Origin: an uncultured Rikenellaceae bacterium | GTDB taxonomy: Bacteria; Bacteroidota; Bacteroidia; Bacteroidales; Rikenellaceae | DNA: 64,000 nucleotides | Direction of reading: 5' to 3' | NCBI GenBank assembly: GCA_944321925.1 | Contig: CALUND010000001.1 | Location: forward strand, 124,001 to 188,000 | Part shown: positions 27,401-36,594 of the stretch, in pieces | Layout of the letters: every line of letters begins with the position of its first letter | Numbering within the stretch: position 1 is the first letter of the stretch | Program-made: the position numbers and the translations under genes | The notes under the pieces: generated by a model | The model's input: only the letters and a program-made list of their open reading frames with translations | Database searches by the model: none | Told to the model about the DNA's origin: nothing

Positions 27401-27435
27401 GGGGTTCCGCGAAACGCAGCTCTTCGGATCGTTAG
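24415..27435 (+). CDS. uvrA: Excinuclease ABC subunit A
   Basis: 1006 aa, longer than the usual ~940. Damage-recognition ATPase of nucleotide-excision repair. Two ABC-type ATPase modules: Walker A GLSGSGKSS (about 36-44) and GVSGSGKST, signature motifs LSGGESQRIRL and LSGGESQRIKL, Walker B with ILDEPSIGLH and ILDEPTTGLH. The first zinc module reads CPTSG (Cys256, Ser259) where CxxC is usual, then CPHC (Cys280, Cys283). The last zinc finger is complete (Cys740, Cys743, Cys763, Cys766). A tail of about 65 residues after GIVPAQ is low-complexity and basic, ending KKRGSAKRSSSDR. Starts GTG at 24415 or GTG at 24424. Confidence 0.96.
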   Translation: MRQVKEDKICIYGAHVNNLKGIDLEIPRDELVVITGLSGSGKSSLAFDTLYAEGQRRYMETLSTYARQFVGTMERPDVDKITGLSPVVAIEQKTTNKNPRSTVGTITEINDFLRLLYARASRAYSPVTGEEMVHYTDEQIVELIRKSYSGRKVALLAPVVQGRKGHYRELFETFAKKGYLYVRVDGAIREISPGMKLDRYKVHHIDLVVDRLTVSEQSADRLMRSLREALRQGKGTMALYDYESDTARFYSRHLMCPTSGVAFNDPAPHTFSFNSPQGACPHCNGLGEEARFDMQRIIPDPKRTIREGAIEPLGRQRANLVFALLEALGRRYDFDLDDPVDTLSEAALNAILYGDAEPMTVNTSAFSYGGGNEMVSWEGLAEWMERMEEEKGKGGKWKEQFLVRTPCTVCGGTRLKNEALQFRIGGKNIAEVSAMSIDRLREWMDHIEEVLSDREQKIAREIVKEIRERLKFLVDVGLGYLSLSRSSRSLSGGESQRIRLATQIGSKLVNVLYILDEPSIGLHQRDNRKLIASLKELRDAGNSVIVVEHDEEMIRSADFIVDVGPKAGRKGGYVVAAGTLEQILQSDTITADYLTGRRKIEIPAERRRGNGDELRVVGARGNNLKNVTVSFPLGTMVCVTGVSGSGKSTLISDTLRPMLSRKLYRSFDQPLPCDAIEGMEKIDKLVVVDQSPIGRTPRSNPATYSGVFSDIRKLFEQTPDAQVRGFKAGRFSFNVKGGRCEECRGAGVQTIEMNFLPDVYVRCKACGGHRYNRETLQVKYKGKSIDDVLNMTVNMAVEFFANIPSIYLKLRAIQSVGLGYLTLGQPCTTLSGGESQRIKLSSELARRDTGRTLYILDEPTTGLHFEDVRQLLDVLNLLVERGNTVVVIEHNLDVVKMADYLIDMGPEGGEDGGEVVAAGTPEQVAAEPRSYTGQFLREMGIVPAQGEDALPVEPSSKGKATRVRKTADMFSGNDSAALPVITEPSEAQPEKPIKKRGSAKRSSSDR

Positions 27436-27524
27436 CGTGGATCGGTGCGGCATCCGGCCGGAGCTTCCCCGTAGGAGTGTCGACCATCCTGTTCGACTCT
27501 TTGCGGCAGATGAGGCCGGCTGCG

Positions 27525-27563
27525 ATTTGTTTCACATCGCATTTGTTTCACCTCCCATTTCAC
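27525..27563 (+). repeat. Short direct repeats upstream of the DUF4251 gene
   Basis: ATTTGTTTCAC at 27525-27535 and again at 27541-27551, then the shortened ATTTCAC at 27557-27563: three copies at 16-bp spacing, in the 248-bp stretch between uvrA and the next gene. Confidence 0.65.
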
Positions 27564-27683
27564 TCGGGCCCGAGCGCAGGGGAGTATCTTCTTAAAGATC
27601 GCATATTTACCACATTCGATCATCCGGACGGGAAAGGCAAGGCTTTTGTACGGGCATACATACGCTATCAAAATTTGTATGCC

Positions 27684-28244
27684 ATGAAACAGCTCATCTT
27701 AACCCTTTTGCTGGCACTTTTCTGCCTGCCGGGGACGCAAGCGCAAACCGTCAATTCCTCTGCGCAAAACAAACAACAACTCCGCATGGATCGTCGTGAA
27801 GATCGCGAAAAACAGCGTGCGGTCCGTACGGCCGACTATGTCCGTTACATGGATTCGTTGCTGTTGTCCCACAATTTCAGCTTCATCCCGCAGAATTTCC
27901 AGCGACAGCCTGCCGGACAGTTCCACCAGATCTTCAATCCCAACTTCATGCTGGGTATCTATACCGGTTGGGTGGATCTCTATTTGCCCTATGTTACGGG
28001 TAGTTTTCCTCCCTATCAGATCACGGTGCTGAACTATTCGTTGCCGAACTCGTCCGTACAGGACTATAAAGCCGTACAGGGGAATGGCGATTGGACCATC
28101 ACCTTCTCTTCGCAACTTTTCAGCGCTTATACCTACAATTTCACGCTGAATGTGACCACTGCGACGGGAGGCGCCACATTGACCATCGCTTCGGATATGT
28201 TCAATACGGTCGTCTATTCCGGTCAGATTACGGCTTATCGTTAG
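27684..28244 (+). CDS. DUF4251 domain-containing secreted protein
   Basis: 186 aa from the ATG at 27684; the frame is open for 69 codons upstream but without signal peptide or homology. Signal peptide with cleavage near GTQAQ (about 17-21). After a charged stretch rich in Arg, Asp and Glu (about 34-48) comes the DUF4251 beta-rich domain, with NFSFIPQNFQRQPAGQ and a C-terminal FTLNVTTATGGATLTI that fits a lipocalin-like or small barrel fold. Function unknown; such proteins are abundant in Alistipes and Bacteroides. Its 3' end overlaps the convergent ispF gene by 17 bp. Confidence 0.85.
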   Translation: MKQLILTLLLALFCLPGTQAQTVNSSAQNKQQLRMDRREDREKQRAVRTADYVRYMDSLLLSHNFSFIPQNFQRQPAGQFHQIFNPNFMLGIYTGWVDLYLPYVTGSFPPYQITVLNYSLPNSSVQDYKAVQGNGDWTITFSSQLFSAYTYNFTLNVTTATGGATLTIASDMFNTVVYSGQITAYR

Positions 28245-28719
28245 CCGTTACCAGCGCCACAGCCCAGGCCGCCACACCCTCTTCCCGGCCCTCGAAGCCG
28301 AGATGTTCGGTCGTGGTGGCCTTTATTGATATGCAGTTGACGTCGATTCCCATTGCTGTGGCCAGTTTTTGGCGCATCGAATCGATGTAGGGCCGTACTT
28401 TTGGCCGTTGAAGCGCCAACGTGCAGTCGACGTTGACCGGTGTGTAGCCCGCTTTGCGCACCAGCTGCATTGTCCGTTCGAGCAGAATGAGGCTGTCGAT
28501 ACCCCGGAACTCGTCGGAGGTGTCCGGAAAGTGGAGCCCGATATCGCCCAGGGCGACTGCTCCGAGCAGCGCATCGCAGAGAGCATGGATCAGCACGTCG
28601 CCGTCGGAGTGGGCCACACACCCCTTTTCGTGCTCGATCGAGATGCCGCCCAGCCGAAGCGGTAACCCTTCGGCCAAACGATGGACATCGTATCCGTGAC
28701 CAATTCTGAAGTTTTTCAT
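28228..28719 (-). CDS. ispF: 2-C-methyl-D-erythritol 2,4-cyclodiphosphate synthase
   Basis: 163 aa from the Met at 28719 (MKNFRIGHG); the frame runs 31 codons further but through the promoter. MEP pathway of isoprenoid synthesis: cyclises CDP-methylerythritol phosphate to the cyclodiphosphate, releasing CMP. The zinc ligands of the GYDVHRL motif (Asp11, His13) are present, with AHSDGDVLIHALCDALLGA and the C-terminal ATTTEHLGFEGREEG for substrate binding. Homotrimer, cytoplasmic. Good promoter upstream (28728-28759). Its stop overlaps the convergent DUF4251 gene. Confidence 0.96.
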   Translation of the reverse strand: MKNFRIGHGYDVHRLAEGLPLRLGGISIEHEKGCVAHSDGDVLIHALCDALLGAVALGDIGLHFPDTSDEFRGIDSLILLERTMQLVRKAGYTPVNVDCTLALQRPKVRPYIDSMRQKLATAMGIDVNCISIKATTTEHLGFEGREEGVAAWAVALVTANDKP

Positions 28720-28727
28720 GGTAAGTA

Positions 28728-28759
28728 CAAAGATAGTGTAAGGGAGCGGCAGAAACAAG
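28728..28759 (-). promoter_or_regulatory. ispF promoter
   Basis: Minus strand: CTTG (28759-28756), 20 nt, TATCTTTG (28735-28728): perfect -7 box, one mismatch in -33. The -7 box is only 8 nt from the start codon, so the leader is very short or absent. Confidence 0.75.
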
Positions 28760-28907
28760 TGCCGATGCCCTTTCTTGAAGGCGGATTCTGCGCGGTCGGT
28801 AAAAAGTGACATGCCCGGAGTGTCCGTTTTTTCTTGATGAATCCGAGAGGCCGGGCTTTTCGGAGAGTCTCCATGCGATTTTTACGAAACGAACTATCGT
28901 TACGCTC

Positions 28908-28938
28908 TTGCATCGACTCGTCGCATGCATTATCTTTA
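28908..28938 (+). promoter_or_regulatory. Probable promoter of the first aminoacyl-histidine dipeptidase gene
   Basis: TTG (28908-28910), 20 nt, TATCTTTA (28931-28938; last base differs from TAnnTTTG), 59 nt before the start codon. Confidence 0.55.
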
Positions 28939-28997
28939 CGGAAGAAAATAGGCCGACAGGTCGTTATCGGCTTGGAGGCGGAAAGAAACGTACGGTT

Positions 28998-30443
28998 ATG
29001 ACAGAGATAACAAAACTCGCGCCTGAGATTGTTTGGCGGCAGTTCGACGCCATCACGCGCATTCCCCGACCCTCGAAAAAGGAGGGCCGCATGATCGAAT
29101 ACCTGGTCGCTTTTGCCCGGGAACACGGGTTGCCCTGCATGCAGGACGCTGCGGGAAACGTGGTGATTCGCAAAGGGGCGACGAAAGGGATGGAGAATCG
29201 TCCGACGGTCACGCTGCAGAGCCACATGGACATGGTGTGCGAGAAGCGAGGCGATGTGGCGTTCGATTTCGAGCAGGATCCGATCCGGGCCTATGTTGAC
29301 GACGGATGGGTGAAGGCGGAGGGGACGACGCTTGGTGCCGATGACGGCATCGGTATGGCGGCCGCTCTTGCCTTGCTGGCCTCCGGGGAGATTGCCCATG
29401 GCCCGTTGGAGGCGTTGTTTACGGTCGATGAGGAGACCGGTCTCACGGGGGCGTTCAATCTCGGCGAGGAGATGATCTCGGGACGCTATCTGGTGAATCT
29501 CGATTCGGAAGATGAGGGCGAGATCTTCATCGGGTGTGCCGGCGGTATCGATACGGTCGCCGTTTTTCCTTGCGGGCAGGAGCCTCTTCCTGCCGGATAT
29601 GTCGTTTTTCGGGTGGAACTTTCGGGCCTGAAGGGCGGGCACAGCGGCGACAATATCGGTGATGGGTTGGGAAATTCCAACCGGTTGCTGGCCCGGCTCG
29701 TTTGGCTCGGCATGGAGGAGTATGCGTTGCGTCTGGCCCGTTTCGAGGGGGGCAATCTGCGTAATGCGATTCCGCGCGAAGCACATACCCTCTTGGCGAT
29801 ACCCCGGGAGCGGGAAGCGGAGTTCCGGCAGGCGTTCGAACGCTTTCGACAGGAGATCGAGGCGGAATATGCCGAAACCGAACCGACTTTGCGACTGACG
29901 CTTGCGCCGGCCGAGGCCGATCGGGTGTTGACATCCGCTTCGGCCCGTTCGCTGATCTATGCGTTGGTCGGTTTGCCGAACGGAGTGCTTGCCATGAGCC
30001 ATGCCGTTCCGGGGCTGGTGGAGACTTCATCCAACCTCGCTTCGGTGAAGTTCGAGGAGGGTAACATCGTGGTGACCACCTCACAGCGTTCGTCGGTGGA
30101 GAGTGCGAAGAAGGCGGCGGCGCGAGCTGTCGAGTCGGTATTTGCATTGGCCGGAGCCCGGGTTTCTCATTCCGATGGCTATCCCGGATGGACGCCGAAT
30201 CCCCATTCGCACCTGCTGGAGGTCACGACGACTTGTTATCGCGACCTGTTCGGTACGGAGCCGAAGGTTCGCGCCATTCATGCGGGGCTGGAGTGCGGTC
30301 TTTTTCTGGAGCGCCATCCGGAGCTGGAGATGGTTTCGTTCGGACCCACACTGCGCGGCGTGCATTCTCCTGACGAACGGCTCGAAATCGCTACAGTCGA
30401 TCGTTTCTGGCGCTTGCTTGTGGCGGTTGTGCAGTCGCTCTGA
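28998..30443 (+). CDS. pepD: Aminoacyl-histidine dipeptidase (PepD family, M20), copy 1
   Basis: 481 aa from the ATG at 28998; the frame extends upstream but across the promoter. Zinc metallopeptidase hydrolysing Xaa-His dipeptides such as carnosine. M20 landmarks: SHMDMV (His76, Asp78), the bridging Asp in TLGADDGIGMAAA, catalytic Glu pair DEETGLTGAF, and the later HAGLECG and GVHSPDERL supplying the last His. It lacks a signal peptide. A second member of the same family lies at 43511-44965 and shares most motifs (GMENR, TLGAD-GxG, IHAGLECG), so the strain carries two paralogues within 15 kb. Confidence 0.93.
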   Translation: MTEITKLAPEIVWRQFDAITRIPRPSKKEGRMIEYLVAFAREHGLPCMQDAAGNVVIRKGATKGMENRPTVTLQSHMDMVCEKRGDVAFDFEQDPIRAYVDDGWVKAEGTTLGADDGIGMAAALALLASGEIAHGPLEALFTVDEETGLTGAFNLGEEMISGRYLVNLDSEDEGEIFIGCAGGIDTVAVFPCGQEPLPAGYVVFRVELSGLKGGHSGDNIGDGLGNSNRLLARLVWLGMEEYALRLARFEGGNLRNAIPREAHTLLAIPREREAEFRQAFERFRQEIEAEYAETEPTLRLTLAPAEADRVLTSASARSLIYALVGLPNGVLAMSHAVPGLVETSSNLASVKFEEGNIVVTTSQRSSVESAKKAAARAVESVFALAGARVSHSDGYPGWTPNPHSHLLEVTTTCYRDLFGTEPKVRAIHAGLECGLFLERHPELEMVSFGPTLRGVHSPDERLEIATVDRFWRLLVAVVQSL

Positions 30444-30470
30444 TTCGGTATGCTTCGTCGCATCTGTAAC

Positions 30471-30503
30471 GAGGGGCGGGTGAATCCAATTCACCCGCCC
30501 CTC
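30471..30503. terminator. Strong hairpin between convergent pepD and valS
   Basis: 15-bp perfect stem GAGGGGCGGGTGAAT with a CCA loop. It sits between convergent genes, 28 nt after pepD and 57 nt after valS. No long T-run on either side, but the stem is exceptionally stable. Confidence 0.7.
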
Positions 30504-30559
30504 GTGGTTACAAACTACTCTTTCTTCGGTTTGTGGAGCCGTGCAGAATCGCCGCGTTG

Positions 30560-33187
30560 TTATTTGGAGAGCAGGGCGATCCGTTCGCGGATGGCCGCGA
30601 TTTTTGCCTCGGCATCCGACTGTTTGGCCCGTTCGTTGGCTACCACCTTTTCGGGGGCCGACTGTACGAATCGTTCGTTGCCGAGCTTTTTCAGAACGGA
30701 TTGTAGGAACCCTTCGTAGTAGGTCAGCTCTCCCTGGAGTTTTTCAAGTTCAGCCTCCCGGTCGATTTTATCGGCCAGCGGAACGAAATATTGCGTCGTT
30801 TTGACAATGAAAGCTTCCGCTTCCGCATCGCGTTCCTTCACCGGCTCGATAGCCGACAGTCCGCCCATTTTCAGAAGAACCGGAGCGAATTCGGCGGGAT
30901 AGTTGGCATCTTCGATCACCTTGAGCTGCAACTCCTCTTTTTGTGAGAGGTTTTTCTGTTTGCGGATGGCTCGTATGGCGGTAATCGCTTCGCGTACCCG
31001 GTCGAATCGGGCCAGCCGTTCGGGATCCTGAACGCCGGCTTCCGGCATACGGCTCACGGTGATGCTTTCGTGAGGAGCTCTGGGGGCGATATCGTGCCAG
31101 ATCTCTTCGGTGATGAACGGCATGAAGGGGTGGAGCAGTTGGATGAGCCGCGAGAAGAGATCTTTCGTGGCGATCATCGTGGTGGAGTCGATCGGGGTTC
31201 CGAACGCAGGTTTCACCATCTCCAGATACCAGCCCGAGAAGTCGTCCCAGAAGAGACGGTAGAGCGTCTTGAGGGCATCCGAGATGCGGTATGAAGCGAA
31301 TTGTTCTTCCATCTCGGAGATTGCACGTGCCAGTGCCGCTTCGAACCAGGCTACGGCCAATTGGTTGTTTTCGCTTTGGGGGAGTGTCGCATCGACCTGC
31401 CAGCCGTTTACCAGCCGATAGGCATTCCATATTTTATTTCCGAAGTTGCGGCCCTGTTCGCAGAGCGCTTCATCGAACATCACATCGTTTCCGGCCGAGG
31501 AGCAGAGCAGCATGGCCACCCGCACGCCATCGGCTCCGTAGCGGGCGATGAGGTCGAGCGGATCGGGCGAATTGCCGAGCTGTTTACTCATCTTCCGACC
31601 CAGTTTGTCGCGTACGATACCGGTGAAGTAGACATTTCCGAACGGCTTCTCTCCGCGGTATTCGTAGCCGGCCATGATCATGCGGGCCACCCAGAAGAAG
31701 ATGATGTCGGGGGCTGTCACCAGGTCGTTCGTGGGGTAATAGTAGTTTACTTCGCCGTCCGGATGGCGGATTCCGTCGAAGACGGAGATCGGCCAGAGCC
31801 AGGAGCTGAACCAGGTGTCGAGCACATCTTCATCCTGGCGTAAGTCGGAGGCCTGGAGCGAGTTGTCGCCTGTCTTGGTGCGTGCCAGAGCCAGAGCCTC
31901 GTCGAGATTCTCGGCTACGACGAAACCTCCCTGGGGCAAGAACCAGGCGGGAATGCGGTGTCCCCACCAGAGCTGACGCGAAATGCACCAGTCCTTCACA
32001 TTCTCCATCCAGTATCGGTAGGTATTTTTGTATTTGGCCGGTACGAAACGGATGGTATCCTCCATGACGGCGCGAAGGGCCGGTTTCGAGATTTCATCCA
32101 TGCGCATGAACCACTGCATGGAGAGTTTCGGCTCGATGGCCACGCCGGTCCGTTCGGAGTAGCCCACGTTGTTGGTGTAGTCCTCGACTTTCTCCAGGAG
32201 TCCGGCGTCGGCGAGGTCCTGTTCGATTTGGCGGCGGACATCGAAACGATCCATACCGACATAGAGTCCGACCTTGTCGTTGATCGTACCGTCGTCGTTG
32301 AATATGTCGATCGATTCGAGGTTGTATTTCTCGCCGAGCATGTAGTCGTTCACGTCGTGTGCCGGGGTTACTTTCAGGGCGCCGGTTCCGAATTCAATGT
32401 CGACGTAGCGGTCGCGGATCACCGGAATCGAGCGTCCCACGAGGGGAACGATCACCCGGGCATCGGTCGGGACATCCTGGTAGCGCGGATCGTCCGGATT
32501 GACGCAGAGGGCCGTATCGCCCAGGATGGTCTCCGGACGCGTGGTGGCCACGATCAGGTTCCGGTCCGTTCCCTCCAGCCGATAGCGCAGGTAGTAGAGC
32601 TTGCCTTGCGATTCCTTGTATACCACCTCTTCGTCCGAAAGAGCCGTTTGAGCCGCCGGGTCCCAGTTGACCATGCGGACGCCGCGGTAGATTTTTCCCT
32701 TGTTGTAGAGGTCGACGAAGACTTTGATCACGCTCTCGCTGCGCGGTTCGTCCATGGTGAAGCAGGTGCGGTCCCAGTCACACGAAGCGCCCAGTTTGCG
32801 CAGTTGGCGCAGGATGATGCCGCCGTGTTTCTCTTTCCATTCCCAGGCGTGACGCAGGAACTCTTCGCGGGTGAGCGAATTTTTTTCGATCCCTTCCGCC
32901 TTGAGTTTGGCTACCACCTTGGCCTCCGTAGCGATCGACGCGTGGTCGGTTCCCGGAACCCAGCAGGCATTTTTCCCCTGCATGCGGGCCCGACGTACGA
33001 GGACATCCTGGAGCGTATTGTTGAGCATGTGTCCCATGTGGAGCATGCCGGTCACGTTGGGCGGGGGTATGACGATGGTATAGGGCTCTCTTTCATCCGG
33101 TTCGGAGTGGAAGAACTTGCCTTCCATCCAGTATTCGTACCATTTTTCTTCTATTTGCTGCGGCACATACTTATCGGCGATCTGCAT
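30560..33187 (-). CDS. valS: Valyl-tRNA synthetase
   Basis: 875 aa, a normal bacterial length. Class Ia synthetase charging tRNA-Val, with editing of mischarged Thr. HIGH motif as HMGH (50-53) following PPPNVTG; editing (CP1) domain with [12 protein letters not shown]; class signature KMSKS as [12 protein letters not shown] (about residue 530); anticodon-binding domain; and a C-terminal coiled coil (about 810-875) with the [17 protein letters not shown] pattern that contacts the tRNA. Convergent with pepD and divergent from lon. The start [16 protein letters not shown] agrees with the family. Confidence 0.97.
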   Translation of the reverse strand: MQIADKYVPQQIEEKWYEYWMEGKFFHSEPDEREPYTIVIPPPNVTGMLHMGHMLNNTLQDVLVRRARMQGKNACWVPGTDHASIATEAKVVAKLKAEGIEKNSLTREEFLRHAWEWKEKHGGIILRQLRKLGASCDWDRTCFTMDEPRSESVIKVFVDLYNKGKIYRGVRMVNWDPAAQTALSDEEVVYKESQGKLYYLRYRLEGTDRNLIVATTRPETILGDTALCVNPDDPRYQDVPTDARVIVPLVGRSIPVIRDRYVDIEFGTGALKVTPAHDVNDYMLGEKYNLESIDIFNDDGTINDKVGLYVGMDRFDVRRQIEQDLADAGLLEKVEDYTNNVGYSERTGVAIEPKLSMQWFMRMDEISKPALRAVMEDTIRFVPAKYKNTYRYWMENVKDWCISRQLWWGHRIPAWFLPQGGFVVAENLDEALALARTKTGDNSLQASDLRQDEDVLDTWFSSWLWPISVFDGIRHPDGEVNYYYPTNDLVTAPDIIFFWVARMIMAGYEYRGEKPFGNVYFTGIVRDKLGRKMSKQLGNSPDPLDLIARYGADGVRVAMLLCSSAGNDVMFDEALCEQGRNFGNKIWNAYRLVNGWQVDATLPQSENNQLAVAWFEAALARAISEMEEQFASYRISDALKTLYRLFWDDFSGWYLEMVKPAFGTPIDSTTMIATKDLFSRLIQLLHPFMPFITEEIWHDIAPRAPHESITVSRMPEAGVQDPERLARFDRVREAITAIRAIRKQKNLSQKEELQLKVIEDANYPAEFAPVLLKMGGLSAIEPVKERDAEAEAFIVKTTQYFVPLADKIDREAELEKLQGELTYYEGFLQSVLKKLGNERFVQSAPEKVVANERAKQSDAEAKIAAIRERIALLSK

Positions 33188-33306
33188 ACGTTCCTATTTT
33201 TAGCATTCAATTTGCGAAGACAATGCGATTCGGGAGGGGCTTGCGACCGATGGCGTACGACATCGGATCGGAAAGGTCCGTCGAATCGACGAAAAAATCA
33301 TCTTGG

Positions 33307-33314
33307 CAAAGATA
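33307..33314 (-). promoter_or_regulatory. Probable -7 box for valS
   Basis: TATCTTTG on the minus strand, 119 nt before the valS start, in the divergent valS-lon region. No clear -33 partner. Confidence 0.5.
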
Positions 33315-33367
33315 GTGGTTTTGCCGTTAACGGGAAGCTCCTGAAAGAGAGATTTGCAAAAAAATAC

Positions 33368-33375
33368 TATCTTTG
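33368..33375 (+). promoter_or_regulatory. Probable -7 box for lon
   Basis: TATCTTTG, 19 nt before the lon start codon; no TTTG at the usual distance. No inverted repeat resembling a HrcA CIRCE element is visible nearby. Confidence 0.6.
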
Positions 33376-33394
33376 CGCTGTTACTGGAGAATTT

Positions 33395-35827
33395 ATGAGT
33401 AAGAAAACAAATACTGAAAAAGAAGATTTTTCGAATATTTCGGAAAAGACCGAAGACATTCGTCAAATAATACCGATTGTTTCCGGTGACGAAGACGAAC
33501 TTCCCTCCGACGTTCATATTCCGGAGGTACTGCCCATTCTTACGTTGCGCAGTTCGGTTCTTTTTCCGGGATCGATCACTCCGATCACCGTAGGGCGCGA
33601 AAAGTCGATGCGCCTGGTGCGTGACGTGGAGGAGAAAAACGGTGTGCTCGGGGCGGTGCTCCAGAAGGAGTCCGACGTGGAGCAGCCGGGTCCGGGCGAT
33701 ATGTACAAGGTGGGTACCGCAGCGCGTATCCTCAAGATATTGGAGATGCCCAATGGCAATCTGACGGTGATTCTGCATGGGATCGAGAAGATCGAGATTC
33801 GCGAATATCTCTCCTCCGATCCCTATTTCAAGGCTTCCGTTACACCGCTCAAGGACTCTACGCCCGAGCGGGGCAATGTGGAATTCGATGCGTTGGTCGA
33901 TTCGATCCGCGACGTGGCGTTGGGTATTATCAACATATCGCCCAACATGCCGAAAGAGGCTGCGTTTGCGATCAAGAATCTCGACAGCAAACGCGGAATG
34001 ATCAATTTCATCTGCTCGAATCTCGATCTGGCGGATGCCGACCGGCAGCATTTGCTGGAGGCACCCGGGTTGTTGGCCCGTTCGCGCCGGTTGTTGGAGA
34101 TCCTGATCCGGGAACAGCAACTCGTCGAACTCAAAACCGAGATTCAGGGTAAGGTCAAACAGGACCTCGATCGGCAACAACGCGAATATTTCCTGCAGCA
34201 GCAGATCCGTACCATCCAGGAGGAGCTGGGCGGCGACGGAACGGACGATGAGATCGAGAAGATGCGCCAACAGGCGGCCAAGAAGAAATGGAGCGCCGAA
34301 GTGGGCGAGATGTTCAACAAGGAGCTCGGCAAACTCGAGAGACTCAATCCGGCCGTGGCTGAATATTCGGTGCAGATGACCTATCTGCAACTGTTGTTGG
34401 AATTGCCCTGGAACGAATATACGAAAGACAATCTCGATCTGGAACGGGCCCGGAAACGGCTCGATAAGGACCATTTCGGATTGGAAGAGGTGAAGGACCG
34501 TATCCTGGAGCATCTCGCCGTCATCAAGTTGAAAGGCGATCTGAAGTCGCCGATTCTCTGTCTCTACGGCCCTCCGGGAGTGGGTAAAACTTCGCTCGGC
34601 AAGAGTGTCGCCGATTCGCTCAAGCGGAAATTCGGGCGCATCTCGTTGGGCGGTCTTCACGATGAGGCGGAGATCCGCGGTCACAGACGTACCTATATCG
34701 GAGCGATGCCGGGCCGCATCATCCAGACCATCAAGCGGTGCGGCTCCTCCAATCCGGTCATTATTCTCGACGAGGTGGACAAGGTGGGACAGGGAGTGCA
34801 CGGCGATCCTTCGTCGGCGCTGCTGGAGGTACTCGATCCGGAACAGAACACCACGTTCCACGACAACTACCTCGATACGGAGTTCGATCTTTCGAAGGTG
34901 CTTTTCATCGCTACGGCCAACAATGCGGCTGCCATTTCGCCTGCCTTGCGCGACCGTATGGAGATGATCAACATTCCGGGCTATATCCTCGAGGACAAGG
35001 TGCAGATCGCGCTCGATCACCTGATCCCGAAGCAGCTCGAAGCCCACGGTGTACCGGCCCGGCAGTTGAAAATGAAGGCAGAGGTGATCGAAAAGATCAT
35101 TTCGGAATATACGCGTGAGTCGGGTGTGCGAACGCTCGACAAGATGTTGGCGAAGATCGTACGTTACAGGGCCAAACAGATCGGCTTCAACGAGGATTTT
35201 TCTCCGCAGATTTCGGCGGCCGACATCGAAAAGATTCTGGGTATGCCCAAATTCCAGCAGGAGACCTACGAAGTGGGCGGCATTACCGGCGTGGTGACCG
35301 GATTGGCCTGGACCGAGGTGGGCGGCGACATTCTCTACATCGAGTCGATTCTCTCTCCGGGTAAGGGCGAATTGCATCTGACCGGAAATCTGGGCGATGT
35401 GATGAAGGAGTCGGCAACCATTGCGCTGGAGTGGGTGAAGGCACACTATGCCGAGCTGCATATCGATAAGGAGAAATTCACGCAGAGCGATATCAATGTG
35501 CATGTGCCGGAGGGTGCCATTCCGAAGGACGGACCGAGCGCCGGCATTACGATGGTCACTTCGCTCGTGTCGACCTACACGGGCCGCAAGGTGAAGGAGC
35601 GGATCGCCATGACCGGTGAGACGACGCTTCGGGGGCGTGTGATGCCCGTGGGAGGTATCAAGGAGAAGATTCTGGCCGCCAAACGGGCCGGTATTCGGGA
35701 GATCATTCTCTCGGAGGACAATCGTAAGGACATTGCCGAGATCAAACCCGAATATATCGCCGGTCTGGAGTTCCACTATGTGCGGACCAACGATGAAGTG
35801 CTTCAGTTGGCGTTGGAAGCGGAGTAA
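33395..35827 (+). CDS. lon: ATP-dependent protease Lon (LonA)
   Basis: 810 aa from the ATG at 33395 ([14 protein letters not shown]). The same frame is open for 479 more codons upstream, antisense to valS, which I reject. Hexameric AAA+ serine protease that degrades misfolded and regulatory proteins in the cytoplasm. N-terminal substrate-binding domain opens [14 protein letters not shown] (about 47-60); coiled-coil linker; AAA+ module with Walker [10 protein letters not shown] (about 391-399), Walker [11 protein letters not shown]; and the protease domain with the Ser-Lys dyad Ser715 (DGPSAGI) and Lys758 ([11 protein letters not shown]). An acidic N-terminal extension of about 45 residues precedes the domain. 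Confidence 0.97.
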   Translation: MSKKTNTEKEDFSNISEKTEDIRQIIPIVSGDEDELPSDVHIPEVLPILTLRSSVLFPGSITPITVGREKSMRLVRDVEEKNGVLGAVLQKESDVEQPGPGDMYKVGTAARILKILEMPNGNLTVILHGIEKIEIREYLSSDPYFKASVTPLKDSTPERGNVEFDALVDSIRDVALGIINISPNMPKEAAFAIKNLDSKRGMINFICSNLDLADADRQHLLEAPGLLARSRRLLEILIREQQLVELKTEIQGKVKQDLDRQQREYFLQQQIRTIQEELGGDGTDDEIEKMRQQAAKKKWSAEVGEMFNKELGKLERLNPAVAEYSVQMTYLQLLLELPWNEYTKDNLDLERARKRLDKDHFGLEEVKDRILEHLAVIKLKGDLKSPILCLYGPPGVGKTSLGKSVADSLKRKFGRISLGGLHDEAEIRGHRRTYIGAMPGRIIQTIKRCGSSNPVIILDEVDKVGQGVHGDPSSALLEVLDPEQNTTFHDNYLDTEFDLSKVLFIATANNAAAISPALRDRMEMINIPGYILEDKVQIALDHLIPKQLEAHGVPARQLKMKAEVIEKIISEYTRESGVRTLDKMLAKIVRYRAKQIGFNEDFSPQISAADIEKILGMPKFQQETYEVGGITGVVTGLAWTEVGGDILYIESILSPGKGELHLTGNLGDVMKESATIALEWVKAHYAELHIDKEKFTQSDINVHVPEGAIPKDGPSAGITMVTSLVSTYTGRKVKERIAMTGETTLRGRVMPVGGIKEKILAAKRAGIREIILSEDNRKDIAEIKPEYIAGLEFHYVRTNDEVLQLALEAE

Positions 35828-35872
35828 GGCATCGGTCGTCGTGCGGTTTTAGCAGAGAATCATTTGGAAAGG

Positions 35873-35908
35873 GAAGCCTCCGATTCGATCGGGGGCTTCT
35901 TCGTTTGG
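35873..35908 (+). terminator. Probable terminator of lon
   Basis: GAAGCCTCCGAT-TCG-ATCGGGGGCTTC, 12-bp stem with one wobble, followed by TTCGTTT, 45 nt after the stop codon. The 230 bp that follow to the next gene hold nothing I recognise. Confidence 0.75.
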
Positions 35909-36139
35909 TGCGGATAGGCTTTGCCGAGCCCGGCCGATCGTCGCCCAGATTGGCCGTCTGCCGTTTTTGAGGATGGCGGCAAGACGCAGCCGGAGGGGTG
36001 TTTCAGGCGTGTCGAGGCGATTTTTCCGAAAAAAGAGAAATTTTGTTCCGATTTCAAATTCTATTCAAAATCGGATCGGACCTTTGTCTCAACAAATCGG
36101 AACAATCGTTATTTTAATTTTAATACAAACATTCGAATT

Positions 36140-36577
36140 ATGAAAAAGTTGATGCTTCTTTGGGTTGCGTGCACCGCATTCGGTCTCACCGCTTGTGCAG
36201 ACGATGATCGGCCTGTCACGCTGAATCAGTTGCCGGCTGCGGCACAGCAGTTTATTCAGACCCACTTCCCGAACGAAGAGATCTCTTATGCCAAGATCGA
36301 ACGCGATTTTCTGGAGAAACGTTATGAGGTGGTCTTCGTGGGAAGTAACAAAATCGAGTTTTATAAGGATGGCCGTTGGAAAGAGGTCGACTGCAAATAT
36401 ACGGCTGTGCCCGCTTCCATCATTCCGGAAAAGATCCAAATGTGCGTGGATGAGAGCTATTCCGGTGTGGCGATCGAGAAGATCGAATGGAATCGGCGCA
36501 GATACGAGGTGAAACTTGCGAACGGCTTGGAACTTACGTTTAATAAGAAACTTACGGTTGTCAAGATCGACGACTGA
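36140..36577 (+). CDS. PepSY-like (DUF2874) lipoprotein, short form
   Basis: 145 aa from the ATG at 36140, in an AT-rich leader. Signal peptide with lipobox GLTAC (about Cys19), followed by an acidic DDD stretch. The rest forms two PepSY-like half-repeats of about 60 residues, each running a helix (LPAAAQQFIQTHFPNEEISYAKIE; IIPEKIQMCVDESY) into beta strands ending in an FYKDGRW or LTFNKKL turn. BLIP-like periplasmic proteins of this kind are common in Bacteroidota and their function is unknown. A longer relative follows 17 bp downstream. Confidence 0.85.
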   Translation: MKKLMLLWVACTAFGLTACADDDRPVTLNQLPAAAQQFIQTHFPNEEISYAKIERDFLEKRYEVVFVGSNKIEFYKDGRWKEVDCKYTAVPASIIPEKIQMCVDESYSGVAIEKIEWNRRRYEVKLANGLELTFNKKLTVVKIDD

Positions 36578-36594
36578 TTTGTAGCGCAGAGACC

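Noticed and set aside
31958..33394. N-terminal extension of the lon frame (479 codons)
   Set aside because: It lies antisense to valS. Lon homology starts at 33395, with a -7 box at 33368-33375.
33200..35776. An 858-codon minus-strand frame opposite lon
   Set aside because: It is antisense to a complete, motif-rich Lon gene and has no family resemblance.
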